A DNA stretch of 64,000 nt, taken from Tritrichomonas musculus. Taxonomy: Eukaryota > Parabasalia > Tritrichomonadida > Tritrichomonadidae. The stretch covers positions 3,084,235 through 3,148,234 of the forward strand of contig JAPFFF010000017.1 of NCBI GenBank assembly GCA_039105265.1, written 5' to 3'. Below are positions 1 through 9,040 of this stretch, one piece after another. Positions within the stretch are counted from its first letter, which is position 1. Each line of letters opens with the position of its first letter. The position numbers and the translations under genes are program-made. A model generated the notes under the pieces. It did not search any database and was not told the DNA's origin. It was given only the letters and a program-made list of their open reading frames with translations.

Positions 1-945
1 ATTCGGATTCAATTGTAGTTCATTATTTTTGAGTACTTCCGGAATATCTGTCTTCAATGCATATACATTTAATTGAGTGCTTAGGTCATCTTTGCTGACA
101 TATTTTTTATTTGTATAATCTATGGTCGGGATTGATGAGTTATCCATTACATAGAACTCTGTAATATCAGTCGGAGGTGCCCAGCTACTGCTATTACTTA
201 TAAAGTGATCATAATTGTCTGAACTGGTTGCGTAATAGATACAAATTCCTTTGTAGTTTACATTTTTTGCAGTACCAGATAATTTATATTCAACACAAGC
301 ATCAGTTTCACGCGAAAACACATAATATCCGTCAGTATAATCACTCGTTTTTTCGAAATAGATATATATACCTAAATCACGAGCTTTCGTAAGAAATTCT
401 GAGTCTTTTGTAAGATTATGACTGACAGTGCCTGTTTCAAATCTCAAGTTATTAAATCCATCAATTTTACTAGAATCACTGTATAAATTATCTTTCGTTA
501 AACAGTTTCCGAGGTCATTTTTCAATTCAGCTAATTTATTTTCAACGTCATCTGATAAAACATACTTATCTAATTCATAAGCCAATTCATCTTCATCAAC
601 AAACTTCTCATCAGCTTGTGCGCTTGTATAATACGCTGTTAAGTCAACAGGTTCAGGAATATCTGTCTTCAGTGCATATCCTTTCAGTGCTTCATTTATT
701 TTTGTCGTCAACGATTCTTCATTAATCAAGTCATCAGGTATATCAGTTGATAAAGCGTAATTGTTGATGACATAATCACGCAATCCGTTAACAGCTTCAT
801 TCAATTGTTCCTCTGTGATTCCGTGACCGTTCGATGAATCACCTTTGATAACATAATTATCGACATATCTTTTAATGTATTCGTTAATTAGTCCGTCAAT
901 AGTATTTGTTTTTGTTACGTGACCGCTCTGCTCGATCGTAAACAT
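1..945 (-). CDS. Fibre-like protein, N-terminal part (runs off left edge)
   Basis: This frame is open from an ATG at 945 to the window edge, about 315 codons. The first ~120 residues match the P5 fibre: an N-terminal segment, then linkers of the type YALKTDIPE and a helical segment with ADEKFVDEDELAYELDKY. The next ~150 residues differ completely from P5, and both then rejoin at VLKNNELQLNPN. The alternation of short repeated linkers and globular-looking segments resembles a trimeric phage or adenovirus fibre shaft, so a receptor-binding role on the virion is inferred. It starts 21 bp from the divergent 835-aa gene, which suggests a shared bidirectional promoter. Confidence 0.75.
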   Translation of the reverse strand, partial: MFTIEQSGHVTKTNTIDGLINEYIKRYVDNYVIKGDSSNGHGITEEQLNEAVNGLRDYVINNYALSTDIPDDLINEESLTTKINEALKGYALKTDIPEPVDLTAYYTSAQADEKFVDEDELAYELDKYVLSDDVENKLAELKNDLGNCLTKDNLYSDSSKIDGFNNLRFETGTVSHNLTKDSEFLTKARDLGIYIYFEKTSDYTDGYYVFSRETDACVEYKLSGTAKNVNYKGICIYYATSSDNYDHFISNSSSWAPPTDITEFYVMDNSSIPTIDYTNKKYVSKDDLSTQLNVYALKTDIPEVLKNNELQLNPN

Positions 946-966
946 CAATTTATTAGAAACTAAACA

Positions 967-3474
967 ATGTCAAAACAAGATAAAAATAATTCATCTGATA
1001 GCTTTGAATTAGATTTAAGTGGTAATATTGATGATGATTCTGTATTTGATAGTGAGGTATCTAAACCTGATGATGATGATGAAGAACTAGAGGACCCGAT
1101 AGATTATTTTAAGAAAACGTTTCTCAGTACATACAAACTAGAACACCCCAATGATTTAATTAATTTGTTGTATCAAATACAAAACAATGAATATACAGGA
1201 AGAAGTGTCGGAAAGATTCGTGAAATGAAAGTTAAGTTTCGACGATTTGTTTCATTGATGAACAAAATCAATGCAGGAATTAAAAGTAAAGGTAATCAAT
1301 TCCTTAGTTTAAGAGAGTACACAACAGATAAAAAAAGTCTTGATACAATTATCAATTACTTCAATATTGTTGTCAACGATGATTTAAATTATAGTTCTGA
1401 CGGTTTTCGTTCATCACCCATCAAACCTCCGCGAAAGAGTCAAACACCACAAACCACCAAAGGAAGAAGAAAGAGAACCAGCATACATGAACCAACACCT
1501 GACAGCAGTAAACGAAGAACTCCGAGAAGAAAACGCATAACTCCGAGTGATTCTGATGAATTACTGAATACAAGTTTTTTAGAGCAAGAAGATTCCCTTC
1601 CGTCAATATCATTCAACTTCCCGGAACCAGAAGAAGAAGAAGAAGATAACCTATCATCCTTGTTGCTGTCTCCTTACGATCAGGTAGATGATGATATAGA
1701 ATTGCTTGAGCAATTAGGCTATAACCAGCCCTGGATCAAAGTACTTCCAAGATGTTATGAAGCAGCAAAGAAACCACAAAACAAACTTGATGAACAAGCG
1801 AAAGAAAACGTTGATGCATTACATCAAACACTAGAAACTATCAGAGACATGATGAAGAGAAACATTGATATAACCAATGAACGAAAATCAATTACAGGCT
1901 TATCATCATTCTTCAGAGTGTTTGACACAATCATTAATAGAAAACCTATCAAAGGCTCTGATGTCATACAACCAATCAAACCACCATCAATCAAACCAAT
2001 AACAAACAATAATAATAATAATTTTTCGAGTAATAAAATGAATGATGATACAACATTTATTGCTAACGAGGATGATGAAACAGAACTTAATGAAACGTTT
2101 CAACAGTACAATGAACGTGTAAAGAGACCTGCCAAAAAAGTTAAGTTCGGTAAGCTTAATTCTTTCGATGAATCACGTTTTAAGAAAGGAGCAGAATTTG
2201 AGTCACCAACATCTGAAGAAGAAATTCAACGATTATTGCAACAATACAAACAAGAAATCAAAACAACAGGTAAACGTGAAAACAGAGATGCTCCGACAGT
2301 TCTTAGCAATATCGGTAAATTCGGGAACTTAGATATTCAATCACACACACAAAACAGCTCATTTTACAAACAAAACTTCCTTGATATAATCATTAACGGA
2401 AATTACAGAGTTAAATACATTCCTTCAGCCGCTACACGAGACCAGGCAAAAGTTTATTGTCACACACATCTTGACCCGGACGGAAAACCAAAATACAGAT
2501 TACTTCCTACTAACGCTAAAGACCCGTCAGGAGAGATTGAAATAACAGACCTGAACGGTGATAAAGTTGATGATATTATATTAGTTGATAAACGAGGTGT
2601 TCCACAAATCATTAACGGATACAAGCTTGTATTTGCTTCTCCTTACAAGAAGGTTTGGAAAACAATGGTTACTACACCAGAAGCACGAAAGAAATTACCG
2701 TTTAATGTCTGGCTTGATGAAATGTTTGAGAAAAGCAAAGACAAGATTGATTGGAATACAGGTAAATATATTCTTCAAGACTCAAGCAAAACACGACTCG
2801 CTCCGTACATTCAATACTATTCTGATTTGAGATTAGGAAAACCAAGAGTCAGCACCAGAGCATCACCAAATTCATTCTGGAGTAGTCTCTTTTCTAAGAT
2901 ATGGAAGGTTTATTGGGAGATATTCAGTGAAATACATCCGTTATCAAAAGTTGTTAATTATCTTACTATATCAAATGCATTATTTGTATATCACTTTGAT
3001 AATCCCGTTAAGAAAGCAATTGAAACAGAACATAATTTGAAGCCAATGAATTACGTTGAATGGATGAATTACAGGAAAACACAAAAATCTGATTATAACA
3101 AGAAATGTATTGCTCTCATACAAGATTTCATAAACAAATCTAAAAAGACAATCGTCTTCGAAACAGGTAAATGGTCTAGAGATATTAATAACTGGAATCC
3201 TGAGTTTAAGACCATTATCGAAAACATTAATTACTTAATTCAGAAAGTTGCACCCGCAGGTACTGATGTTAATGAAACAATAGCTTACATCAATGTTGCT
3301 AGCCCGACAGATATTCAAACGTTAAAGGATGTTTCAAATAATAATATCGCCGTCTGGATTGATACAGTTTACGGTAAGGGTTGCGGATATATTGAATATA
3401 AGATTCAAATGTCTAAACAAAAGCTTGAGAGACTATCAGCAGCAGAAGGATATGATATCAAAGTACCTGAATAA
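967..3474 (+). CDS. 835-aa conserved Polinton protein, function unknown
   Basis: I do not recognise this protein with confidence. Residues 1-45 are acidic. Residues ~145-240 are rich in Lys/Arg/Ser/Pro and then glutamate, and probably disordered. A second low-complexity asparagine tract follows near 345. The C-terminal half looks globular. Around residues 525-550 it has an acidic loop, DLNGDKVDD, followed by GVPQIINGY, resembling a calcium-loop-like module seen in some large DNA virus proteins (from memory, unverified). The last third (SPNSFWSSLF onward) is shared with the diverged element P3, so that part is the conserved core. It is transcribed divergently from the fibre gene. A structural or virion-core role is a guess from position. 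Confidence 0.8.
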   Translation: MSKQDKNNSSDSFELDLSGNIDDDSVFDSEVSKPDDDDEELEDPIDYFKKTFLSTYKLEHPNDLINLLYQIQNNEYTGRSVGKIREMKVKFRRFVSLMNKINAGIKSKGNQFLSLREYTTDKKSLDTIINYFNIVVNDDLNYSSDGFRSSPIKPPRKSQTPQTTKGRRKRTSIHEPTPDSSKRRTPRRKRITPSDSDELLNTSFLEQEDSLPSISFNFPEPEEEEEDNLSSLLLSPYDQVDDDIELLEQLGYNQPWIKVLPRCYEAAKKPQNKLDEQAKENVDALHQTLETIRDMMKRNIDITNERKSITGLSSFFRVFDTIINRKPIKGSDVIQPIKPPSIKPITNNNNNNFSSNKMNDDTTFIANEDDETELNETFQQYNERVKRPAKKVKFGKLNSFDESRFKKGAEFESPTSEEEIQRLLQQYKQEIKTTGKRENRDAPTVLSNIGKFGNLDIQSHTQNSSFYKQNFLDIIINGNYRVKYIPSAATRDQAKVYCHTHLDPDGKPKYRLLPTNAKDPSGEIEITDLNGDKVDDIILVDKRGVPQIINGYKLVFASPYKKVWKTMVTTPEARKKLPFNVWLDEMFEKSKDKIDWNTGKYILQDSSKTRLAPYIQYYSDLRLGKPRVSTRASPNSFWSSLFSKIWKVYWEIFSEIHPLSKVVNYLTISNALFVYHFDNPVKKAIETEHNLKPMNYVEWMNYRKTQKSDYNKKCIALIQDFINKSKKTIVFETGKWSRDINNWNPEFKTIIENINYLIQKVAPAGTDVNETIAYINVASPTDIQTLKDVSNNNIAVWIDTVYGKGCGYIEYKIQMSKQKLERLSAAEGYDIKVPE

Positions 3475-3543
3475 ATAAAAATAAATTAATGATTATTTGA
3501 TGAAGCTACCTTGAACCTCTTTTGCAAAATGATGATTTTATTT

Positions 3544-4509
3544 TTATGACGGTCTTCTTCTTCTCCTCCTTCTCGTTGAGTCACTGCCCGCAGTATTTAA
3601 AGAATCATTATGTATTGGAAACGGTTGTGAATTCGTTTGTTTTTTACTGTGTTTACCCTTTGAATCACTTTGTTTTTTATTTTTTGGTGATCCGTTAGGG
3701 AATGTATCGGAAGATGAATCAGAAAGTAATGAATCAGATGAAGATGAAAATGTTTTTCTTATTGAATACGGTTGAGGTGATTCATCATCACTGAAAGCAA
3801 TCCATCCGTACTTTATTGGCGGGTTATCATTATCGTCGTCAGATGAAGAAGATACATGATAAACTTTCGCATTTGCAAATGATACTTCTTCATTTTGTGG
3901 TGATTTGAAAGGAGATGTTGCAGCATTAGCAAACTTATTTGTTTGTGGGGGTGATTTGTAGGGAGATGTCCCGAAATCCTTCAGATACGGTGATGTAGTC
4001 GCGTCAGCAAATTGAATATGTTTATTTATTTTTGGTGTTTGTGGAGGTGAATTGATAACAGGTATTGAGTATGTTGATGTCTGTGGCGGTTGATTAAATT
4101 GATTCATTTGTGGTGGTGGTTGATTTCCGAAACACGTTTGTTTCGTCTTCTGGTATTCCTCTTGAACATCATCAATATGTTGATTTCGATTAATGTATTG
4201 ATAATCTTGCAGCTTTCTTTTCAAACGAAAATCATTATGTTCCTGTTGTTCATTTAATACCAAATTATTTGTTTGTCTTTGGTAATCCAGTAAATTAGTT
4301 CTCGGTGGTAATTGAGTCCTCAATACATTTGCTTGTGTTTGATATAATTGTGCATTTGCATTTCCAATCTGTTGTACTTCATATGCTTTATTTCTTATAT
4401 CACGTGCCCGTTCACGGACTTTCTGTCTTTGTATACGTATCGCTTTCTCTCGTTCTTCTCTCTCGATTTGTTCCTTTGTTTTAAACAAATTACCGAGATT
4501 ATTAAACAT
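3544..4509 (-). CDS. 321-aa low-complexity protein with basic C-terminal tail
   Basis: The N-terminus (residues 1-60) is a charged, helix-prone stretch rich in E, R and Q. The middle is Q/N/P-rich with repeated S/T-P motifs (TSPYKSPPQT, TSPFKSPQ), and a serine/aspartate-rich segment follows. The protein ends in a run of eight arginines before PS. Such a basic tail could bind DNA or act as a localisation signal, as in viral core proteins; this is inference. It lies directly downstream of the 116-aa and integrase genes on the same strand, with 13 bp between it and the 116-aa gene. P3 has a different 468-aa protein in the same position, also low-complexity in its C-terminal half. Confidence 0.75.
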   Translation of the reverse strand: MFNNLGNLFKTKEQIEREEREKAIRIQRQKVRERARDIRNKAYEVQQIGNANAQLYQTQANVLRTQLPPRTNLLDYQRQTNNLVLNEQQEHNDFRLKRKLQDYQYINRNQHIDDVQEEYQKTKQTCFGNQPPPQMNQFNQPPQTSTYSIPVINSPPQTPKINKHIQFADATTSPYLKDFGTSPYKSPPQTNKFANAATSPFKSPQNEEVSFANAKVYHVSSSSDDDNDNPPIKYGWIAFSDDESPQPYSIRKTFSSSSDSLLSDSSSDTFPNGSPKNKKQSDSKGKHSKKQTNSQPFPIHNDSLNTAGSDSTRRRRRRRPS

Positions 4510-4522
4510 ATTCTTTGATACT

Positions 4523-4873
4523 TCAATAAATTAATAAACAACTGAATATAAATGATTCAGGTTCAATAACGTTTCCTTTCATGTCTGTGAACCATAACCT
4601 GTATTCTTTCTTTGTGTTGTTCAGACACTCATATTTACTGTATTTGGTTTGTCTTCTGTTAGCAAGCATTATGAAATGGTCGCAGAAAGGCATGAATTCA
4701 ACTATATCTGAATGAACCATCAAATCACCAACAATATGTTGATTGACAACAGCCCCACAATACTGAACAACAATGTACTTCTTGTTGCGACTATAAACGA
4801 AATCATCAGGAAGATTAAAATCTTTTGATTGTGTGTGATAGTATCGTTTTGTGATTGGTTGTTTAGCTTTCAT
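4523..4873 (-). CDS. 116-aa conserved small virion-protein candidate
   Basis: This compact protein, rich in beta-type residues, is conserved between the P1/P5 family and the distant P3 family. Shared blocks include SRNKKYIVVQY, VGDLMVHSDIV, FIMLANRRQTKY and the C-terminal WFTD-x-x-GNVIEP. The C-terminal pattern (hydrophobic-x-T-D-x-x-G-N-x-I) resembles the tail of small Polinton proteins suspected to be minor capsid components; I rate that only as possible. It overlaps the integrase gene by 11 bp (stop over start), so the two are probably co-expressed. Strong conservation despite its small size argues for an essential role. Confidence 0.8.
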   Translation of the reverse strand: MKAKQPITKRYYHTQSKDFNLPDDFVYSRNKKYIVVQYCGAVVNQHIVGDLMVHSDIVEFMPFCDHFIMLANRRQTKYSKYECLNNTKKEYRLWFTDMKGNVIEPESFIFSCLLIY

Positions 4874-5978
4874 TTTGCGTTTTATAAGTCAAAAAGAATA
4901 TTTTATAATCATCATTCAAAGCATCTATTGATGAACAAACATATTTTGTGTACATGATAGGAACTGTTATTATTGTTTTATTCTTCAGTGTTTTGTTAGT
5001 TTGACGCAAAGGATTTAATAGTTTACATTTAACGTTTCCGGACTCATAGCAAATGAATTCAGCGAGTTCATTGAACACTCTTCTTCGCTTTTCATGTTTC
5101 TTTTCTGTTTTCGCGTAATCGGTGTGAATGAGTATTATATTTTTTGGTTTATATGACAGAAGACCTTTAAATCGTTGTTTTTGTTGAATCTCTTTCAATT
5201 GCATTGATTTCGCTCTTATGTACTGCCATTCAAAGTCGCGGTCGTCTTGCATCTGTTGAGGTGTTAGATAAATGTATTTTGATTGTCGTTTGTCAAGGTA
5301 TTCATCAGTTTCTTCATCAAATGATGTGTATAAAGGATTCAATAAACGAAGAGATGAATGAGGTGTGTTATTGTACCATTTAACCGTTTGTTGTATCAAT
5401 ACATTGTTTGTCATTCGTTGTTGTGATTGACCGAAGGCGTTTCGTAAAGTTCTGATTACTGCATCAACACATTTATGTGCGTTCGTGAAAGGTGAATCAT
5501 CAATGATTAACTTTATTTTGTTTGGGGCTTTGAATTTAATTGACGGTTTGTTTGATTGGTATCTTTCGTCTCCGTTGCAATAACTTTTGAATGCATTTGA
5601 TATAAAAGCCTGTTCACCATCACATTTAATTGTTTCGATTCTGATATTCCTTTTATTAACTAGTTTATCAATTACTTTGATTATAGTTAACTCAGTTCTG
5701 TCCGCAATCGGTTCAACAATTAAGTATTTCGTGTTTACATTGATTAGGACGAGATAAGCTTTGTTTAATGCAAACATTATATCCATTTCCCAACAATGAG
5801 GCTCAAATGAGAAGTCAGGTTTTGATAGTTTCTTTACTGTTTTCAATCGGAAATCCTTAATATAGGGCTCAGTTTTAATGTTTGTGTCTTTGATGTACTT
5901 GTATTTAGATTTGAAAGGATAATTAATTGATTCTTTGTAGCTGCGTGCACTCGCTATGTCTTCGATGTATTCATTCAT
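4863..5978 (-). CDS. INT: Polinton integrase (RVE/DDE superfamily)
   Basis: This 371-aa protein should insert element DNA by strand transfer, making the 6-bp target duplications seen here. The retroviral-type core is visible: CWEMDIMF carries the first Asp, IKCDGEQAF the second, and CVDAVIRTLRNAFG lies where V-E-R-x-N-R-T-L is usual. The third catalytic position therefore reads Asp rather than Glu. P3 has the same Asp, so it is a family trait. The C-terminal part is basic, with KRRRVFNELAEF. No HHCC zinc finger is seen at the N-terminus, where residues ~7-13 derive from a GC-rich repeat absent in P3. It sits between the capsid and 116-aa genes. Confidence 0.92.
   Translation of the reverse strand: MNEYIEDIASARSYKESINYPFKSKYKYIKDTNIKTEPYIKDFRLKTVKKLSKPDFSFEPHCWEMDIMFALNKAYLVLINVNTKYLIVEPIADRTELTIIKVIDKLVNKRNIRIETIKCDGEQAFISNAFKSYCNGDERYQSNKPSIKFKAPNKIKLIIDDSPFTNAHKCVDAVIRTLRNAFGQSQQRMTNNVLIQQTVKWYNNTPHSSLRLLNPLYTSFDEETDEYLDKRQSKYIYLTPQQMQDDRDFEWQYIRAKSMQLKEIQQKQRFKGLLSYKPKNIILIHTDYAKTEKKHEKRRRVFNELAEFICYESGNVKCKLLNPLRQTNKTLKNKTIITVPIMYTKYVCSSIDALNDDYKIFFLTYKTQNES
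5938..5955. repeat. Half-unit of GC-rich palindromic mini-repeat in integrase N-terminus
   Basis: The string TAGCTGCGTGCACTCGCT matches the GCAGC-GAGTG arm of the 35-bp repeat found in the P5 terminal repeats and PolB, differing only in the central two bases. It encodes part of the N-terminal ASARSYK of the integrase, which has no counterpart in the P3 integrase. Confidence 0.55.
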
Positions 5979-6047
5979 TTTGATCGCAAAAATAAAGCCT
6001 TCAAATGCCGCCCGTGAACGGAAACAGTCAAAGAATCACAAAAATAA

Positions 6048-6096
6048 AAAGAGCTATAGAAAGGGGTAATTTTAACCTTCAATCGAAATCAGTTTA
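6048..6096. repeat. Intergenic repeat X between capsid and integrase genes
   Basis: This AT-rich segment has the core GGGGTAATTTTAACCTTCAA followed by TCGAAATC. The same block recurs at 30917-30972, 39184-39231, 40334-40381 and 46313-46355. It lies between the integrase start and the capsid stop, so it may be a promoter or a recombination seam. Confidence 0.6.
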
Positions 6097-6097
6097 T

Positions 6098-7966
6098 TTA
6101 TTCATTAGCTTGCGAACCTTTTGGCGTTTCATCATCAACGTATTCTAAACCTTCGAGAGATAATTTAAAGTATGTATCACGGCACAAACATAACTGACAG
6201 GGGGGTGGATGAACTGTACCTTCTTCATTTACATTATAATATGTATCGTTCACACCTGTGTGAATTGGTTGACCGTTGATTTGAATTTGAACATTACCAA
6301 AACCTCCGTCTAAACCATCATAACAATAACCTGCAGATGATCTTTCAGTTTGAATATTGAATACAAATGATGTTGCATCAGACAAAGTGTTTTTGTATCG
6401 ATTACCTCGTGAGTCGTTCTTTGGCATAGTAAATGAATCTTCAAATTCCTTTGTACATTGAAGTGTAATTGCGTCTAAATCACCGGCAGTCAATTGATTT
6501 TCAAAGAATCTTGCACCGATGGTATCTACGTTCTCGTCAGGGAAGTTCTTACCGCCTATGTTCAAATAACAGTTTTGATAAACAGGGTTTTCAAATACAG
6601 TCAAATCATTATGATGCTTTGGAAACAGAACCGATATCGTTGTAACGTTAATCAAAGGTATGTTCAATGTTGATTTGATTCCGTTTGCGGCGGCAGCAAT
6701 CGGAAATGCATGATAATCAACCTTCTGTGAAGGAATTACTAAGCCTTGTCTCAAAATGTTTTCAATACCTTGACGTGTTGCTTCACAAACACCGTAGCCC
6801 TGCATGTTTGATTTGCAAAGAGTGATTGTCATTTGATTGCAGGTCAATGTTGCAACACCGTTTGAATATTCAATGTCTTTATGTTTTGTTTCTAAGATTT
6901 TAACAACATCGCCCGGAGCTAACGGAGCATCGGGATTTGCCGATGCAATCATTTCTGCAAACGTTCCTTTATTAACATCAGACTCTTTCACATGAAACTT
7001 CTCATAATCATCAGTTGTGTAATGAAATACAACTTCTTTTGGTGTTTCATCTTCCTCAACAGGATTACCTGCATGTATTCTTTGATATTTGATTGTAAGT
7101 GTTTGATCAAACACGGAAGGAATGGTTGCTTCATTACCGATTTGTGTGAATTGACGTTTAAGTTTACCGCGAACCTTTAAATCACGAAGTTTATCTAATG
7201 ATTCAGCAGAAACAGATTCATCATCTTCGAGAAATGCTTTTGTTTCAGCAACTACATACGGATCAATAACAGCCCAAACAAGACCGGCGGGGCTGACTTG
7301 AAAACGAATTGATAAATCACCGATGATTCCGTTAGGGAACAGATCAAATGCCTGTAATGCTAGTAAGTCATCAAACGGAAGGTTTAAATCAAATTCAACT
7401 TGTGCTCTTCCGTTCTCTTTGAAATTCATCAGATTTACATACGTTCCTGCCATTGTTTGTGAATATTGACTTACATTTTCCCATAAAGAATGAACGAATC
7501 TACGTCTTTTCTTTTCTGTTTCTGGTTTAAGTGCAGAATATAAGAAACCTTCACGAACACATTCATTCTGTTGATATCCGACATTAACATTATTATGTAG
7601 AATCTCTAAACGATCGAACAACTGATTTGATGATTTGAAACCGACAAACAGTTTGTAGAAGTGTTGAGGGTCTTCAATGGTTCGCAATTTATCAAGATCG
7701 GTATTCAACTGTAAATCTAGTTTGACATGAAATGTTAGAAATCCTTTGTCAACATCACTTATGAAATGATCAGGATGAGTTAAACTGATTTGTGAGTATT
7801 GACCTGCTGTAAACGGTGCGGGCTGATCATGACAGTCAACAGTTCTGAATGAAAATGAACGTGTTCCGTCATTAACGTTAATCATATGACGCATCTCTTC
7901 AAATGCATGCAATACATTTCCTGTTTCGATTTGATGGTTATGTGATCTCTCATTACGATATAACAT
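6098..7966 (-). CDS. MCP: Major capsid protein (double jelly-roll type, Polinton MCP)
   Basis: At 622 aa this has the usual length of Polinton major capsid proteins, which form trimers that tile an icosahedral shell. There is no simple motif, but the composition is strongly beta-rich. Blocks include the N-terminal LYRNERSHNHQIETGN, the mid-region LPFDDLLALQAFDLFPNGI followed by LSIRFQV, and a C-terminal jelly-roll-like block with RSSAGYCYDG and GGFGNVQIQ. The C-terminal 140 residues are strongly conserved in P3. It is the longest protein adjacent to the integrase and is divergently transcribed from the 83-aa gene across 53 bp. The call rests on length, composition and context rather than a catalytic motif. 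Confidence 0.78.
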   Translation of the reverse strand: MLYRNERSHNHQIETGNVLHAFEEMRHMINVNDGTRSFSFRTVDCHDQPAPFTAGQYSQISLTHPDHFISDVDKGFLTFHVKLDLQLNTDLDKLRTIEDPQHFYKLFVGFKSSNQLFDRLEILHNNVNVGYQQNECVREGFLYSALKPETEKKRRRFVHSLWENVSQYSQTMAGTYVNLMNFKENGRAQVEFDLNLPFDDLLALQAFDLFPNGIIGDLSIRFQVSPAGLVWAVIDPYVVAETKAFLEDDESVSAESLDKLRDLKVRGKLKRQFTQIGNEATIPSVFDQTLTIKYQRIHAGNPVEEDETPKEVVFHYTTDDYEKFHVKESDVNKGTFAEMIASANPDAPLAPGDVVKILETKHKDIEYSNGVATLTCNQMTITLCKSNMQGYGVCEATRQGIENILRQGLVIPSQKVDYHAFPIAAAANGIKSTLNIPLINVTTISVLFPKHHNDLTVFENPVYQNCYLNIGGKNFPDENVDTIGARFFENQLTAGDLDAITLQCTKEFEDSFTMPKNDSRGNRYKNTLSDATSFVFNIQTERSSAGYCYDGLDGGFGNVQIQINGQPIHTGVNDTYYNVNEEGTVHPPPCQLCLCRDTYFKLSLEGLEYVDDETPKGSQANE

Positions 7967-8019
7967 TTATGATTTAATAAAAAGAATCAATATATTATCT
8001 CTTTTATTTACTCTTTAAA

Positions 8020-8271
8020 ATGGGTATAGGCATATTCAATAAGATAAAGAACGGTTTCAAGAAGTTCGGAAACAAAATCAAAGACGTAGCAACAAAGATT
8101 GTTGATAACATCCCTAAAGTCGTTGATGTCGGAAAACAGATTATCGATAAAGTTAAACCGATAACGAAATTCATTCCAGGCGTCGGTCAAGTTATTGACA
8201 CTATTGATACAGGTTTAAGTATGACAGGCCGAGTTGGAACGGTCGGAAAGTCAATATTAGATAAAGTTTAA
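8020..8271 (+). CDS. 83-aa amphipathic, Gly/Lys/Ile-rich virion peptide candidate
   Basis: This very short protein begins MGIGIFNKIKNGFKKFGNKI and continues with alternating hydrophobic and lysine residues and a glycine-containing hydrophobic centre (FIPGVGQVID). That pattern resembles membrane-active minor capsid peptides of double jelly-roll viruses, such as adenovirus VI or X-like proteins. The comparison is by character only. Its start lies 53 bp from the divergent capsid start, and the 176-aa gene follows 32 bp downstream on the same strand. Confidence 0.7.
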   Translation: MGIGIFNKIKNGFKKFGNKIKDVATKIVDNIPKVVDVGKQIIDKVKPITKFIPGVGQVIDTIDTGLSMTGRVGTVGKSILDKV

Positions 8272-8303
8272 TGATATCTATAAACGTTTTATCATAAACT
8301 CAA

Positions 8304-8834
8304 ATGAATGAAAACATCAATGAAGTTAAAATAATAAATGAAAACAGAAATGAAGTTAAAGTATTTAAATCACTTGAAGAATTCGATTTGTTCTGTCATA
8401 AAAATATTGATCAAATGAAATCACAAACGACAAACTATTTGAACAAGATTTATAAAATCATCACTAATGACGGAAATGAATACAAAATAACTAAACGTAA
8501 TTGCAAAGAAGGAAAACGATGTGACGGAGACATTTATTTGAAGAAAGTCGGGAATACAATCACTAAAACACTTGAGAATGACAATATCACCGCTGATATT
8601 ATTATTCTGAGAGAAACAGTTGATGCGATATCTTCCAAAACTGATGAACTTCGCGATTTGTTTGACAGTAAGTTGATTCACGTTGATATCATCATTAAAC
8701 AGCTCATCGATAAAAATAAAATACTTGAAGAACATATCAATAAGCTTTCAAATGTTGTTGATCAGCAATCAAAAGTCATTAATGAATATGTATTAAATGT
8801 TGTTGCTCCTGACAACCACAGAATGATTAAGTGA
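8304..8834 (+). CDS. 176-aa coiled-coil protein, unknown
   Basis: I do not recognise this protein. It starts with a charged N-terminus carrying a near repeat (NINEVKIINENRNEVKVF). A small basic region with two cysteines (RNCKEGKRCDGD) follows, and residues ~100-165 form a long heptad-like coiled coil. Its 3' end overlaps the convergent 77-aa gene by 42 bp, so both proteins constrain the same DNA. A structural or assembly role is possible, given its place among the small virion-side genes. Confidence 0.75.
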   Translation: MNENINEVKIINENRNEVKVFKSLEEFDLFCHKNIDQMKSQTTNYLNKIYKIITNDGNEYKITKRNCKEGKRCDGDIYLKKVGNTITKTLENDNITADIIILRETVDAISSKTDELRDLFDSKLIHVDIIIKQLIDKNKILEEHINKLSNVVDQQSKVINEYVLNVVAPDNHRMIK

Positions 8835-9026
8835 ATCATGATGATTTAATGATTTAGTCGTTTTTGGCTGTGGTTCATGAAATACATTACCTTTTTCATT
8901 ATAACATTTCACTGTCGGAGCTGAGTTTATTTTTGTTCTATTCTTTTGCATCGTTAATTGTAATCTATCAAAATAGTTTTTGTGTTTATCATCATGAACG
9001 GTTCTCATTTGATTAATAACAGACAT
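8793..9026 (-). CDS. 77-aa small basic protein, unknown
   Basis: This is a short, histidine-, lysine- and asparagine-rich protein with no recognised domain. The reading frame is the same in P1, P5 and P7. Its start is only 14 bp from the divergent 75-aa gene start, and its 3' end overlaps the 176-aa gene. Conservation of both overlapping frames supports it as a gene, though the three copies are too similar to test selection. Confidence 0.6.
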   Translation of the reverse strand: MSVINQMRTVHDDKHKNYFDRLQLTMQKNRTKINSAPTVKCYNEKGNVFHEPQPKTTKSLNHHDSLNHSVVVRSNNI

Positions 9027-9040
9027 TTAATTGTTATTAA
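9027..9040. promoter_or_regulatory. 14-bp palindromic divergent start region
   Basis: The whole gap between two divergent ATG codons is TTAATTGTTATTAA, with arms TTAAT and ATTAA. Any promoter for both genes must overlap the coding sequences or this palindrome. The same gap is present at 27970-27983 and 61764-61777. Confidence 0.45.

Noticed and set aside
4863-5978. Retrovirus or LTR retrotransposon, from the RVE-type integrase
   Set aside because: No reverse transcriptase, Gag or LTR is present. The integrase is in a gene set with PolB, capsid and packaging ATPase, which is diagnostic of Polintons.
6992-7180. 62-aa frame antisense to the capsid gene, repeated at 29829 and 63623
   Set aside because: It recurs only because the capsid gene recurs. 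It has no independent conservation, upstream signals or sensible composition.
8008-8190. 60-aa frame antisense to the 83-aa gene
   Set aside because: It is a shadow of the 83-aa gene. The 83-aa frame has the better composition and upstream context.
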